Source: Eleftheria terrae (GTDB lineage: Bacteria; Pseudomonadota; Gammaproteobacteria; Burkholderiales; Burkholderiaceae_C). Taken from it: a DNA stretch of 64,000 bases. The stretch is taken from contig NZ_CP106951.1 of NCBI RefSeq assembly GCF_030419005.1, forward strand, positions 434,001 through 498,000, given 5' to 3'. Positions 21,847-34,111 of the stretch are shown piece by piece; position 1 is the first letter of the stretch; every line of letters starts with the position of its first letter. A program made the translations under genes and the position numbers. The notes under the pieces were generated by a model. That model was not told the origin of the DNA and did no database searches. It saw only the letters and a program-made list of their open reading frames with translations.

Positions 21847-23345
21847 GACGAACAGGATACCTCCAACGTTTGCGCCCAGTCAGGCGGGAAGCCCGCATAG
21901 GCCTCGTGTTCGGGCTGCTCGTCGTAGGGACGCTCCAGCACGCGGCGCAGGCGGCGCACTTCCTCGTCGTCACCGGCCTGCGAACGTCTGATCGCCACTT
22001 CGGCCAGATGGTTCCGCAGCACGTACTTCGGGTTGACGCGCTTCATGCGGGCGCTGCGCTCTGCGTCACTGCCGCCGTCCTGCTGCAGCCGCTCGCGGTA
22101 GCGGACCGCCCAGGCGTCGAAGGCGCCGCGGTCGATGAAGAGGTCGCGCACCGGGCGGTTGTCGGCAGTGTCGGCGCTGGAGAAATCGCAGAGCCGGCGG
22201 AAGGTGATCGTCAGGTCTGCCCGGTCCTGCGCCATCAGGCGCAGCAGGTCATCGATCAGCTCGCGGTCGGCCGCCAGCGCCTGCCGCAGGCCCAGCTTGG
22301 CGCGCATGCGCGCCTCCATCGTCTCGGCAAAGACGGCCTTGTACGGCTGTAGCGCCTGCAGCGCAAGGTCGGTCTCGCCTATCAACGGGAGCAGCGCCTG
22401 GGCCAGCGCGTGCAGGTTCCAGAAGGCGATGTTGGGTTGCCGGTTGTAGGCATAGCGGCCCTGGTGGTCCGAATGGTTGCAGATGTGCCCGGGGTCGAAG
22501 GCGTCCAGGAAGCCGAAGGGCCCGTAGTCGATCGTGAGGCCGAGGATGGACATGTTGTCGGTGTTCATCACCCCATGGCAGAAGCCGACCGCCTGCCAAT
22601 CGGCCATCAGCTGGGCGGTGCGCCGTGCCACTTGCTCCAGCATCGCCGCGCAGGGTTCGGCGGTGTCGCGGCACTCCGGGTAATGGCGCTCGATGACGAA
22701 GTCGGTCAACTGGCGCAGTTGCTGCGGCATGTCATGGTGGGCGAAGTGCTCGAAGTGGCCGAAGCGCACGAAGCTGGGCGCCACCCGGGTGACGATGGCC
22801 GCGGTTTCGATCACCTCGCGGTGCACCGGCAGGTCCGAGCGCACCAGCGCCAGCGCCCGGGTGGTTGGAATGCCGAGGCCGTGCATGGCTTCGGAGCACA
22901 GGAACTCGCGGATGGAGGAGCGCAGCACCGCCCGGCCGTCGCCCATGCGCGAGTACGGGGTGCGGCCGCTGCCCTTGAGCTGCAGCTCCTGCGGCTGGCC
23001 GCCCGGCGCCTCCACCTCGCCCAGCAGCAGGGCCCGGCCGTCGCCCAGCTGGCCGGCCCACACGCCGAACTGGTGCCCGCTGTAGACGGTGGCCAGTGGC
23101 TCCATGCCGGGCCAGGGCGCCGCACCGCTGAAGCAGGCCAGTGCCTGCCAGTCTTCGCGGGTGGTCCAGTCGGCGGGCCAGCCCAGCTCGGCGGCCAGGC
23201 TCGGGCTGCTGTCGATCCAGCGGGGAGCGGGCAAGGCCTGCGCGGCAAGCCGGGTGAAGAACTCGTCCCCCAGGCGGGCGTAGCCATTGGTCCATGACAA
23301 GGCGGCGGGCGTGGCCGGCGCGGGGACTTCCAGCGGCAGGTTCAT
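21843..23345 (-). CDS. selO: Protein adenylyltransferase SelO (YdiU)
   Basis: A pseudokinase-fold enzyme that transfers AMP to protein hydroxyl groups, known to act on redox proteins. It has 500 residues. Visible motifs are the glycine-rich [21 protein letters not shown] (about 123-143), [13 protein letters not shown] with the catalytic Asn and Asp, and [10 protein letters not shown] in place of the kinase DFG. The C-terminus ends VSCSS, with Cys where eukaryotic SelO has selenocysteine. It heads the minus-strand redox/envelope unit and overlaps msrB by four bases. Confidence 0.95.
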   Translation of the reverse strand: MNLPLEVPAPATPAALSWTNGYARLGDEFFTRLAAQALPAPRWIDSSPSLAAELGWPADWTTREDWQALACFSGAAPWPGMEPLATVYSGHQFGVWAGQLGDGRALLLGEVEAPGGQPQELQLKGSGRTPYSRMGDGRAVLRSSIREFLCSEAMHGLGIPTTRALALVRSDLPVHREVIETAAIVTRVAPSFVRFGHFEHFAHHDMPQQLRQLTDFVIERHYPECRDTAEPCAAMLEQVARRTAQLMADWQAVGFCHGVMNTDNMSILGLTIDYGPFGFLDAFDPGHICNHSDHQGRYAYNRQPNIAFWNLHALAQALLPLIGETDLALQALQPYKAVFAETMEARMRAKLGLRQALAADRELIDDLLRLMAQDRADLTITFRRLCDFSSADTADNRPVRDLFIDRGAFDAWAVRYRERLQQDGGSDAERSARMKRVNPKYVLRNHLAEVAIRRSQAGDDEEVRRLRRVLERPYDEQPEHEAYAGFPPDWAQTLEVSCSS

Positions 23346-23529
23346 GCGGGCCAGTTTAGCGGTGCAGCGATTGCAGCACGGGCCGCAGGGCCTCGCGCCG
23401 GGCAGTGCCTGGGCGTGAGTCGCCCCGGCGACAGCGGGCTAGGGAAAACGGCATACGCTGCGCTGCAGCACGGTTCCTATCATGCCCGCCGACCGACTCG
23501 TTTCACCGTTCATGCTGGAGGAGAAGACC

Positions 23530-25164
<1,635 letters not shown>

Positions 25165-25173
25165 GGCGGCAGG

Positions 25174-25199
25174 CCGGTTGTCGCACTCGCGACAACCGG
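25174..25199 (+). terminator. Strong hairpin after the acyl-CoA ligase
   Basis: CCGGTTGTCGC and its perfect complement GCGACAACCGG form an 11-bp stem around ACTC. It lies 9 bp after the ligase stop. No T-run follows, so it may be a weak terminator or a message-stabilising end. Confidence 0.5.
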
Positions 25200-25287
25200 T
25201 ACGGGCAATCCCTCTGAGTGCGTGATTGCAAGTCCGCTAACCTGAGGATGTGCATGCCGACACACACACATGAGAGGAGACCCCGCC

Positions 25288-26532
25288 ATGCAGTTTCGCC
25301 TTGTGCATCTTCCCTCGGTCCTTGCTTGTGCCACGGCTGCGTTGTGCAGCGGCCCGGCCCTCGCGCAGAAGGGTGAGACCGTCAAGATCGCATGGATCGA
25401 TCCGCTGAGCGGCCTGATGGCCACGGTGGGCCAGAACCAGCTCAAGAGCTTCCAGTTCCTGGCCGAGCAGTTCAGCAAGAAGAACGCGGCCGGCGTGAAG
25501 TTCGAGGTCATCGGCATCGACAACAAGCTGAGCCCCCAGGAGAGCCTCAACGCGCTGAAGTCCGCCATCGACCAGGGCGTGCGCTACGTGGTGCAGGGCA
25601 ACGGCTCGGGGGCCGCACTGGCGCTGGTCGACGCCATCAACAAGCACAACGACCGCAATCCCGGCAAGGAAGTGCTGTTCGTCAACTATGCGGCGGTGGA
25701 CCCGGACCTCACCAATGCCAAGTGCAGCTACTGGCACTTCCGGGTGGACGCCGACACGTCCATGAAGATGGAGGCCCTCACCACCTTCATGAAAGACCAG
25801 CCGGAGATCAAGAAGGTCTACCTGATCAACCAGAACTACGCGCACGGCCAGCAGGTGGCCAAGTTCGCGAAAGACAACCTGGCGCGCAAGCGCAAGGACA
25901 TCCAGATCGTCGGCGAAGACCTGCACCCGCTGGCCCAGGTGCGCGACTTCGCGCCCTATGTCGCGAAGATCAAGGCGTCGGGGGCCGACACCGTCATCAC
26001 CGGCAACTGGGGGTCGGACCTCACGCTGCTGGTGAAGGCGGCCAACGACGCCGGCCTGAACGCGAAGTTCTACACCTACTACGGCGGCGTGAGCGGCACG
26101 CCGACCGCGATGGGCGCCGCCGCCGAGGGCCGTGTCTACCAGGTGGCCTACAACCACCACAACCTGCCCGGCGAGCATGCGCGGCTGATGGCCGAGTTCA
26201 AGCAGCGCTTCAACGACGACTGGTACACCGGCGCCACCTACCATGCCTACGCGCTGCTCAGCGAGGCGATGGCCAAGGCCAAGTCCACCGACCCGGTGAA
26301 GGTGGCCGCCGCCATGGAAGGCCTGCGCTTCAAGAGCTTCAACGGCGAGGTGGAGATGCGCAAGTCCGACCACCAGCTGCAGCAGGGCCTCTACATCTCG
26401 CGCTGGCAGAAGGTGGATGCCAAGAACGCTTACAGTGCCGAAAACACGGGCTACACCTTTGCCCCGGTCAAGCAGTTCGACCCCTATGTGTCGAGCACGC
26501 CGACGTCCTGCCAGATGAAGCGGCCCTCATGA
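25288..26532 (+). CDS. ABC importer periplasmic binding protein, branched-chain type
   Basis: It has 414 residues. The signal peptide is clear, cut after Gly-Pro-Ala-Leu-Ala near residue 27. The mature part is a Leu/Ile/Val-binding (Peripla_BP_6) protein, with AWIDPLSGLMATVG at its start and the two-lobe layout. Such proteins in this gene setting often bind organic acids or aromatic acids rather than amino acids. Neighbouring acyl-CoA genes point that way, but this is inference. The ATG at 25288 has GAGGAG upstream. A strong terminator follows it, before the permease genes, which should make this protein more abundant than the membrane parts. Confidence 0.93.
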   Translation: MQFRLVHLPSVLACATAALCSGPALAQKGETVKIAWIDPLSGLMATVGQNQLKSFQFLAEQFSKKNAAGVKFEVIGIDNKLSPQESLNALKSAIDQGVRYVVQGNGSGAALALVDAINKHNDRNPGKEVLFVNYAAVDPDLTNAKCSYWHFRVDADTSMKMEALTTFMKDQPEIKKVYLINQNYAHGQQVAKFAKDNLARKRKDIQIVGEDLHPLAQVRDFAPYVAKIKASGADTVITGNWGSDLTLLVKAANDAGLNAKFYTYYGGVSGTPTAMGAAAEGRVYQVAYNHHNLPGEHARLMAEFKQRFNDDWYTGATYHAYALLSEAMAKAKSTDPVKVAAAMEGLRFKSFNGEVEMRKSDHQLQQGLYISRWQKVDAKNAYSAENTGYTFAPVKQFDPYVSSTPTSCQMKRPS

Positions 26533-26570
26533 CCGTGGCAGCCTGAGCGTTCCTTCTGCTGCCTCTGCGT

Positions 26571-26607
26571 GGCCCGATGAACTGCAAAGGCATCGGGCCC
26601 TTTTTTT
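26571..26607 (+). terminator. Terminator between binding protein and permease genes
   Basis: GGCCCGATG and its perfect complement CATCGGGCC form a 9-bp stem around an 11-nt loop, followed by a C and seven T. It is a full Rho-independent terminator inside the importer cluster. Reduced read-through would explain a high binding-protein to permease ratio. Confidence 0.9.
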
Positions 26608-26642
26608 GACTGCTGCGTCTTCGCCGACGCTTGCGAGCCACG

Positions 26643-27683
26643 ATGGAGTCCTCGTTCTTCGCGATCTCGATGCTCAACGGCGTGAGCTACGGACTGCTGC
26701 TGTTCATGCTCAGCTCCGGCCTGACCCTCATCTTCAGCATGATGGGCGTGCTGAACTTCGCGCACGCCAGCTTCTACATGCTGGGCGCCTACCTGGCCTA
26801 CCAGACCACCCAGTGGTTCGGCTACTGGCCGGCGCTGCTGGTGGCGCCGCTGCTGGTGGGCGGCCTGGGCGCCTTGTTCGAGCGCTTCTGCCTGCGGCGG
26901 GTGCACCCCTTCGGCCATGTGGCCGAGCTGCTGATCACCTTCGGCCTGTCCTATGTGGTGCTGGAGGTGGTGCAGCTGGTGTGGGGCCGCTCGGCCGTCA
27001 ACTACCCGGTGCCGGCAGCGCTGGACGGGCCCCTGTTCACCATCATCAGCTCCTCGGTGGGCGGCATGGACCTGAGCTGGGGCCGCGCGGCCGCCGAGCT
27101 GTGCAGCTCGGCCGATGCAGCGGTGGTGATCAACTGCACCCAGTTTCCGGCCTATCGCGGCTTCATGATGCTGGTGGCGGTGCTGATGCTGCTGGCGGTC
27201 TACCTGCTGCTCACGCGCACCCGCATCGGCCTGGTGATCCAGGCGGCGCTGACGCATCCCGAGATGGTGGAGGCGCTGGGCCACAACGTGCCGCGCGTCT
27301 TCATGCTGGTGTTCGGTGGCGGCGCGGCGCTGGCAGGGCTGGCCGGCGTGATCGGCGGCAATGCCTTCGTCACCGAACCCGGCATGGCCGGCACGGTCGG
27401 CTCCATCATCTTCGTGGTGGTGGTGGTGGGCGGCATGGGCTCGCTGGCAGGGGCCTTCCTGGCGTCGCTGCTGATCGGCGTGATCCAGACCTTCGCCGTC
27501 GCCATGGACTACTCGCTGGCCCACCTGTTCTCGGCCGTCGGCTGGCAGGCAGGGCCGGACACCTTCGGCTGGCCGGTGCTGCGGCTGACGATCTCCCAGG
27601 TCGCGCCCATCCTGCCCTACCTCTTCCTCGTGCTCATCCTCATCTTCCGACCCCGCGGCCTGCTGGGCACCCGCGAGGGCTGA
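26643..27683 (+). CDS. Branched-chain-type ABC permease LivH-like
   Basis: It has 346 residues and about eight membrane helices. The family motifs NFAHASFYMLGAYLAY (about 37-52) and the Gly-rich GGMGSLAGAFLASLLIGV are present. It forms the inner-membrane channel with the following LivM-like protein. An insertion of about 35 residues around SSADAAVVINCTQFP between helices is larger than in typical LivH. The ATG at 26643 is used rather than the TTG at 26631. It lies 36 bp after the terminator. Confidence 0.93.
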   Translation: MESSFFAISMLNGVSYGLLLFMLSSGLTLIFSMMGVLNFAHASFYMLGAYLAYQTTQWFGYWPALLVAPLLVGGLGALFERFCLRRVHPFGHVAELLITFGLSYVVLEVVQLVWGRSAVNYPVPAALDGPLFTIISSSVGGMDLSWGRAAAELCSSADAAVVINCTQFPAYRGFMMLVAVLMLLAVYLLLTRTRIGLVIQAALTHPEMVEALGHNVPRVFMLVFGGGAALAGLAGVIGGNAFVTEPGMAGTVGSIIFVVVVVGGMGSLAGAFLASLLIGVIQTFAVAMDYSLAHLFSAVGWQAGPDTFGWPVLRLTISQVAPILPYLFLVLILIFRPRGLLGTREG

Positions 27684-27687
27684 CGCC

Positions 27688-28977
27688 ATGCAAGCCACGG
27701 TCTACGTCTTCAAACCCCGCAACCTCGGCCGCTGGGCGGTCTGGAGCGGCTACGCGCTGGTGCTGCTGGTTGCGCCGCTGCTGTTCAGCAGCAGCCTGGC
27801 GATGACCATGCTCTCGCAAATGGGCATCGCCATCATTGCCTGCCTGGCCTACAACATGCTGCTCGGCCAGGGCGGCATGCTGAGCTTCGGGCATGCGGTG
27901 TACTCGGGCCTGGGCGCCTTCCTGACGATGCACACGCTGAACGCGGTCTCCAGCGGCAGCCTGGCCATGCCGGTGAGCCTGCTGCCGCTGGTGGGCGGCC
28001 TCACCGGCCTGGGCTTTGCAGTGTTGCTGGGCTGGGTCACCACCAAGAAGTCGGGCACCCCGTTCGCGATGATCACGCTGGGTGTCGGCGAGCTGGTCTG
28101 GGCCATGTCGCTGATGTTCCCCGAGTTCTTCGGCGGGGAGGGCGGCATCACCGGCGACCGCGTCACCGGCACCACGCTGGGCATCAGCTTCGGCCCGCAG
28201 ATCCAGCTCTACTACCTGATTGCCCTGTATTGCTTCGTCTGCACCGGGCTGATGTTCGCCTTCACCCGCACGCCGCTGGGCCGCATGTTGAACGCGGTGC
28301 GCGACAACCCGGAGCGGGTCGAGTTCATCGGCTACAGCACCCAGGTGGTGCGCTACCTGGCCTTCATCCTCTCGGGCTTCTTCGCCGGCATCGCCGGCGG
28401 GCTGGGGGCGCTCAACTTCGAGATCGTCACGGCCGAGGTGGTGGGGGCGGCGCGCTCGGGGGCCTACCTGCTGTTCGTCTTCCTCGGCGGGGCGACCTTC
28501 TTCTTCGGGCCGATCATCGGCGCGGTGCTGATGGTCATCGCCTTCGTGTTGCTGTCGGAGTTGACCAAGGCCTGGCTGCTCTACCTGGGCCTGGTGTTCC
28601 TGTTCATGGTGATGTTCGCGCCCGGCGGCATCGCCAGCCTCATCATGATGAACCTGCGGGTGGCGGCCCATGGCAAGCTGCGCCGGCTGGCCGGGCCGTA
28701 TGCGCAGGTGCTGCTCGCGGCGCTGCCGCTCTTGGCCGGCGTGGGCGCGCTGATCGAAATGGTCTACCACCGCCAGCTGAACGCTGCGATCGGCGGGCCG
28801 CTGCGCTTCCTGGGCGCGACGCTGGACACCGGCTCGGCCGGCAGCTGGCTGGCGGCCGCGGCGCTCGCGGGCGTGGGCCTGGTGGCCTTCGAGCTGGCGC
28901 GCCGGCGCTTCGGGCGCGAGTGGCACCGCATCCAGGAAGAGATCGAGCACGACACGCGCCGCCGGGGGGCCGCATGA
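27688..28977 (+). CDS. Branched-chain-type ABC permease LivM-like, long C-terminus
   Basis: It has 429 residues. The first 320 or so are a normal LivM-like permease (AYNMLLGQGGMLSFGHAVYSGLGAF, then RAVRDNPERVEFIG-type loop). Beyond that come two further hydrophobic segments (around 345-365 and 390-410) and a charged tail, RRRFGREWHRIQEEIEHD. The tail would lie in the cytoplasm near the ATPases. It begins four bases after livH ends, and its stop overlaps the next ATG as ATGA, so the cluster is tightly coupled. Confidence 0.93.
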   Translation: MQATVYVFKPRNLGRWAVWSGYALVLLVAPLLFSSSLAMTMLSQMGIAIIACLAYNMLLGQGGMLSFGHAVYSGLGAFLTMHTLNAVSSGSLAMPVSLLPLVGGLTGLGFAVLLGWVTTKKSGTPFAMITLGVGELVWAMSLMFPEFFGGEGGITGDRVTGTTLGISFGPQIQLYYLIALYCFVCTGLMFAFTRTPLGRMLNAVRDNPERVEFIGYSTQVVRYLAFILSGFFAGIAGGLGALNFEIVTAEVVGAARSGAYLLFVFLGGATFFFGPIIGAVLMVIAFVLLSELTKAWLLYLGLVFLFMVMFAPGGIASLIMMNLRVAAHGKLRRLAGPYAQVLLAALPLLAGVGALIEMVYHRQLNAAIGGPLRFLGATLDTGSAGSWLAAAALAGVGLVAFELARRRFGREWHRIQEEIEHDTRRRGAA

Positions 28978-29774
28978 CTTACGCGCTGGAACTGAAGAAC
29001 GTCCGCAAGAGCTTCGGCAAGACCGAGATCATCCGCGGCGCCAGCCTGCAGGTGCAGGCCGGCGAGCGGGTGGCCATCATCGGGCCGAACGGCGCGGGCA
29101 AGTCGACGCTCTTCAACCTGATCAGCGGGCGCTTCGGCATCAGCAGCGGCGAGATCCTGCTGGGCGGCGAGCGCATCGACGGGCGCAAGCCCTACGAGAT
29201 CAGCCGCCGGGGGCTGGCCCGCAGCTTCCAGGTGTCGAACCTGTTCGGCCGCCTGTCGGTGTTCGAGAACATCCGCTGCGCGGTGCTGTGGTCGCTGGGC
29301 TACCGCTATGCCTTCTGGAAGTTCCTGGCGGACCTGCACGATGCCAACGAGCAGGCCGAGCGCATCGTGGAAATGATCCAGCTCGAGCGCAAGCGCGACG
29401 TGCTGGCCGCCAACCTGACCTATGCCGAGGGCCGGGCGCTGGAGATCGGCATCACCATCGCCGGCGGCAGCCGGGTGATCCTGCTGGACGAACCCACCGC
29501 CGGCATGAGCAGCTCGGAAACCACCCGCTTCATCCAGTTGATCCGCGAAGTCACCGAAGGCCGCACGCTGCTCACCGTGGAGCACGACATGGGGGTGGTG
29601 TTCGGTCTGGCCGACAAGATCGCCGTGCTGGTCTACGGCGAAGTGATCGCCTTCGACACGCCGGAGGCCGTGCGTGCGAATCCGCGCGTGCAGGAAGCGT
29701 ATCTGGGCTCGGTGCTGGCCGCCCAGCAGGCCGATGGGGCGCCACAGCGCCAGGCCGAAGCAGCGGGAGCCTGA
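28974..29774 (+). CDS. ABC ATPase LivG-like, altered signature motif
   Basis: It has 266 residues. Walker A is intact (GPNGAGKST, Lys43), as are Walker B (VILLDEPTAG) and the switch His (TVEHD). The ABC signature, normally LSGGQ or LAYGQQR in this family, reads LTYAEGR (148-154), with the key Gly and Gln replaced. The signature of one ATPase works on the nucleotide held by its partner. The partner LivF-like protein here has an Arg in place of its Walker A Lys, so the two changes may belong to the same composite site. Its ATG overlaps the LivM-like stop. Confidence 0.93.
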   Translation: MTYALELKNVRKSFGKTEIIRGASLQVQAGERVAIIGPNGAGKSTLFNLISGRFGISSGEILLGGERIDGRKPYEISRRGLARSFQVSNLFGRLSVFENIRCAVLWSLGYRYAFWKFLADLHDANEQAERIVEMIQLERKRDVLAANLTYAEGRALEIGITIAGGSRVILLDEPTAGMSSSETTRFIQLIREVTEGRTLLTVEHDMGVVFGLADKIAVLVYGEVIAFDTPEAVRANPRVQEAYLGSVLAAQQADGAPQRQAEAAGA

Positions 29775-29775
29775 C

Positions 29776-30471
29776 ATGCTGCAGCTGAACCAACTGCATG
29801 CCTTCTACGGCAAGAGCCATATCCTGCACGGCGTGACATTGCAGGTCCAGCCCGGCGAGATCGTCAGCCTGCTGGGGCGCAACGGCTCCGGCCGCTCCAC
29901 CACCGTGAAGGCAATCATGGGCCTGGTGAACGGGCAGGGCTCGGTGCGCTTCAAGGGCCAGGAGCTGCTGGGGCGGCCGGCCTTCGACATCGCGCACCAG
30001 GGCATTGGCTACGTGCCCGAGAACCGCGACATCTTTCCTCGCCTGACGGTGCACCAGAACCTGCTGCTCGGCCAAAAGCGCCGCGGCGGTGGCGGCCGCT
30101 GGAGCTTTGACGACATGTACCGGCTCTTTCCGCGGCTGAAGGAGCGGCAGCACACCGAGGCCGGCGTGCTCTCGGGCGGCGAGCAGCAGATGCTGACGCT
30201 GTGCCGCACGCTGATGGGCGACCCCGACTTGATCATGATCGACGAACCCACCGAGGGCCTGGCGCCCAAGATCGTCGAACTGGTGGCCGCCTACCTGAAG
30301 GAGCTGGAGCGACGCGGCGTCAGCGTGCTGCTGGTGGAGCAGAAACTCACCATCGCGCTCGAAATCTCGCAGCGGTGCTACGTGATGGGGCATGGCCGCA
30401 TCGTGTTCGAAGGCACACCAGCGGAGCTGCGCGGCCATGCGTCCGTGCGCAAGGAGTGGCTCGAGGTGTGA
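29776..30471 (+). CDS. ABC ATPase LivF-like, Walker A Lys replaced by Arg
   Basis: It has 231 residues. The Walker A reads GRNGSGRST, so the phosphate-binding Lys is Arg40 (codon CGC). The other motifs are normal: signature VLSGGEQQM, Walker B LIMIDEPTEG and a Gln in the LVEQK switch, as in many LivF proteins. Loss of the Walker A Lys usually lowers ATP hydrolysis strongly, so this subunit may mainly bind nucleotide. I recall related sequences in Burkholderiales with the same change, so it may be a subfamily trait rather than a recent mutation. It follows LivG one base after its stop. Confidence 0.93.
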   Translation: MLQLNQLHAFYGKSHILHGVTLQVQPGEIVSLLGRNGSGRSTTVKAIMGLVNGQGSVRFKGQELLGRPAFDIAHQGIGYVPENRDIFPRLTVHQNLLLGQKRRGGGGRWSFDDMYRLFPRLKERQHTEAGVLSGGEQQMLTLCRTLMGDPDLIMIDEPTEGLAPKIVELVAAYLKELERRGVSVLLVEQKLTIALEISQRCYVMGHGRIVFEGTPAELRGHASVRKEWLEV

Positions 30472-30586
30472 GGCGCGGGCCTGCCGGGGCCGCCGCGTGC
30501 GTGCTGCGGCGCCTTGTGCCCGGCCCTGGCGCCGCCCGTCCTGCCCCGTTCCACCGCCTTCCCACCGATCGGCCACAATCGATTTG

Positions 30587-30614
30587 TCACGCCGGCGACA
30601 ACACGCCGGCGTGA
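30587..30614. repeat. Perfect inverted repeat upstream of fadJ
   Basis: TCACGCCGGCG and its perfect complement CGCCGGCGTGA form 11-bp arms around ACAACA. It sits between the end of the importer genes and the fadJ promoter, with a T-containing stretch GTGCTTCTT after it. It could end importer transcription or act as a second regulatory site. Confidence 0.5.
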
Positions 30615-30622
30615 GTGCTTCT

Positions 30623-30643
30623 TAGAATCGAACGAGCGTTCTA
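30623..30643. promoter_or_regulatory. Candidate fatty-acid regulator operator and -10 box of fadJ
   Basis: A 21-bp element reads TAGAA-N11-TTCTA and holds the core GAACG-N2-CGTTC (30630-30641). It also contains TAGAAT (30623-30628), which could serve as a -10 box, so a bound protein would block transcription. The pattern resembles operators of TetR-type fatty-acid-degradation repressors described in betaproteobacteria (the FadP type), from memory. The expected -35 position is a poor match. No regulator gene lies beside it. Confidence 0.5.
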
Positions 30644-30664
30644 TTTTTAGACGGGAGCCTACGG

Positions 30665-32758
<2,094 letters not shown>

Positions 32759-32783
32759 GCCGGCGCCGCCCACGGAGACTGCC

Positions 32784-32816
32784 ATGACCCGAAAATTCCT
32801 AGGAGTTGCTCCATGA
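32784..32816 (+). CDS. Possible 10-residue leader peptide before the thiolase
   Basis: A short frame encodes [10 protein letters not shown] and then TGA. A GGAG site lies six bases before its ATG. Its stop codon overlaps the thiolase start as ATGA (32813-32816), and the thiolase AGGAG site lies inside it. This layout could couple thiolase translation to translation of the leader. It may also be chance, since the sequence is only 33 bases. Confidence 0.3.
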   Translation: MTRKFLGVAP

Positions 32817-33988
32817 CCGACGCTGTCATCGTATCCACTGCCCGCACCCCGCTTGCCAAGTCGTGGAAGGGCGCGTTCAACATGACCCACGGCGCCACGC
32901 TGGGCGGCCATGTCGTGAAGGCCGCCGTCGAGCGCGCCGGCATCGACGGCGCGGAGGTCGACGACGTGCTGATGGGCTGCGCCACGCCCGAAGGCGCCAC
33001 CGGCGGCAACATCGCCCGCCAGATCGCACTGCGGGCCGGCCTGCCGGTGAGCGTCGGCGGCGTCACCATCAACCGCTTCTGCTCCAGCGGGCTGCAGACG
33101 ATCGCGATGGCGGCCCAGCGCATCATCGCGGGCGAAGGCGACGTCTATGTCGCCGGCGGCGTCGAGAGCATCTCCTGCGTGCAGAACGAGGCCAACACCC
33201 ACATGTACCGCGAGGGCTGGCTGATGGAGCACAAGCCCGAGATCTACTGGAGCATGCTGCAGACCGCCGAGCAGGTCGCCAAGCGCTACCAGATCCCGCG
33301 CGAGCGCATGGACCAGTACGGCGCCGCCAGCCAGCAGAAGGCCTGTGCCGCCCAGGAGGCCGGCAAGTTCAATGACGAGATGGTGCCGATCACCGTCACC
33401 GCCGGCGTGGCCGACCCGGTCATGGGCATGCGCACCAAGCAAGTCACCGTGACACAGGACGAGGGCCTGCGGCCCGGCACCACCTACGAGGCGGTGGCCG
33501 GCATCCGCACGGCGCTGCCGGGCGGCGTGATCGCGGCGGGCAATGCCAGCCAGTTCTCCGATGGTGCCGGCGCCTGCGTGGTGATGAACGCGCAGCTGGC
33601 CGAGCAGAAGGGGCTCAAGCCACTGGGCCGCTTTCTGGGCTTTGCGGTGGCCGGCTGCGAGCCGGACGAAATGGGCATCGGCCCGGTCTTCGCGGTGCCC
33701 AAGGTGCTCAAGCGCCTGGGCCTGCAGGTCTCGGACATCGACCTGTGGGAGCTGAACGAGGCCTTCGCGGTGCAGGTGCTGTACTGCGCCGACACGCTGG
33801 GCATTCCGATGGACCGGCTCAATGTCAACGGCGGCGCCATCGCGGTGGGCCATCCCTACGGCGTGAGCGGCCAGCGCCTGGTCGGCCATGCGCTGATCGA
33901 AGGCAAGCGGCGCGGCGCCAAGCGGGTCTGCGTCACGATGTGCATCGGCGGCGGCATGGGCGCGGCCGGCGTGTTCGAGGTGCTCTGA
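32813..33988 (+). CDS. Acetyl-CoA C-acyltransferase (thiolase)
   Basis: Cleaves 3-ketoacyl-CoA to acetyl-CoA and a shortened acyl-CoA. It has 391 residues. The acylated Cys90 is in NRFCSSG, His347 in [10 protein letters not shown] and the deprotonating Cys377 in [10 protein letters not shown]. It lies 54 bp after fadJ in the same direction, as is usual. A strong AGGAG site is present. Confidence 0.95.
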   Translation: MTDAVIVSTARTPLAKSWKGAFNMTHGATLGGHVVKAAVERAGIDGAEVDDVLMGCATPEGATGGNIARQIALRAGLPVSVGGVTINRFCSSGLQTIAMAAQRIIAGEGDVYVAGGVESISCVQNEANTHMYREGWLMEHKPEIYWSMLQTAEQVAKRYQIPRERMDQYGAASQQKACAAQEAGKFNDEMVPITVTAGVADPVMGMRTKQVTVTQDEGLRPGTTYEAVAGIRTALPGGVIAAGNASQFSDGAGACVVMNAQLAEQKGLKPLGRFLGFAVAGCEPDEMGIGPVFAVPKVLKRLGLQVSDIDLWELNEAFAVQVLYCADTLGIPMDRLNVNGGAIAVGHPYGVSGQRLVGHALIEGKRRGAKRVCVTMCIGGGMGAAGVFEVL

Positions 33989-34111
33989 CCGCCTGGCGGC
34001 CCACGGCACCGACCGTGTGCCGCCCGGCATGGCGCCGGACTGGCCACATGGCCATCGCCGGCGCACTTGCCGCGGCCGCCGGCCTTTCATCTTCCTGCCC
34101 GGAACCCTGCG

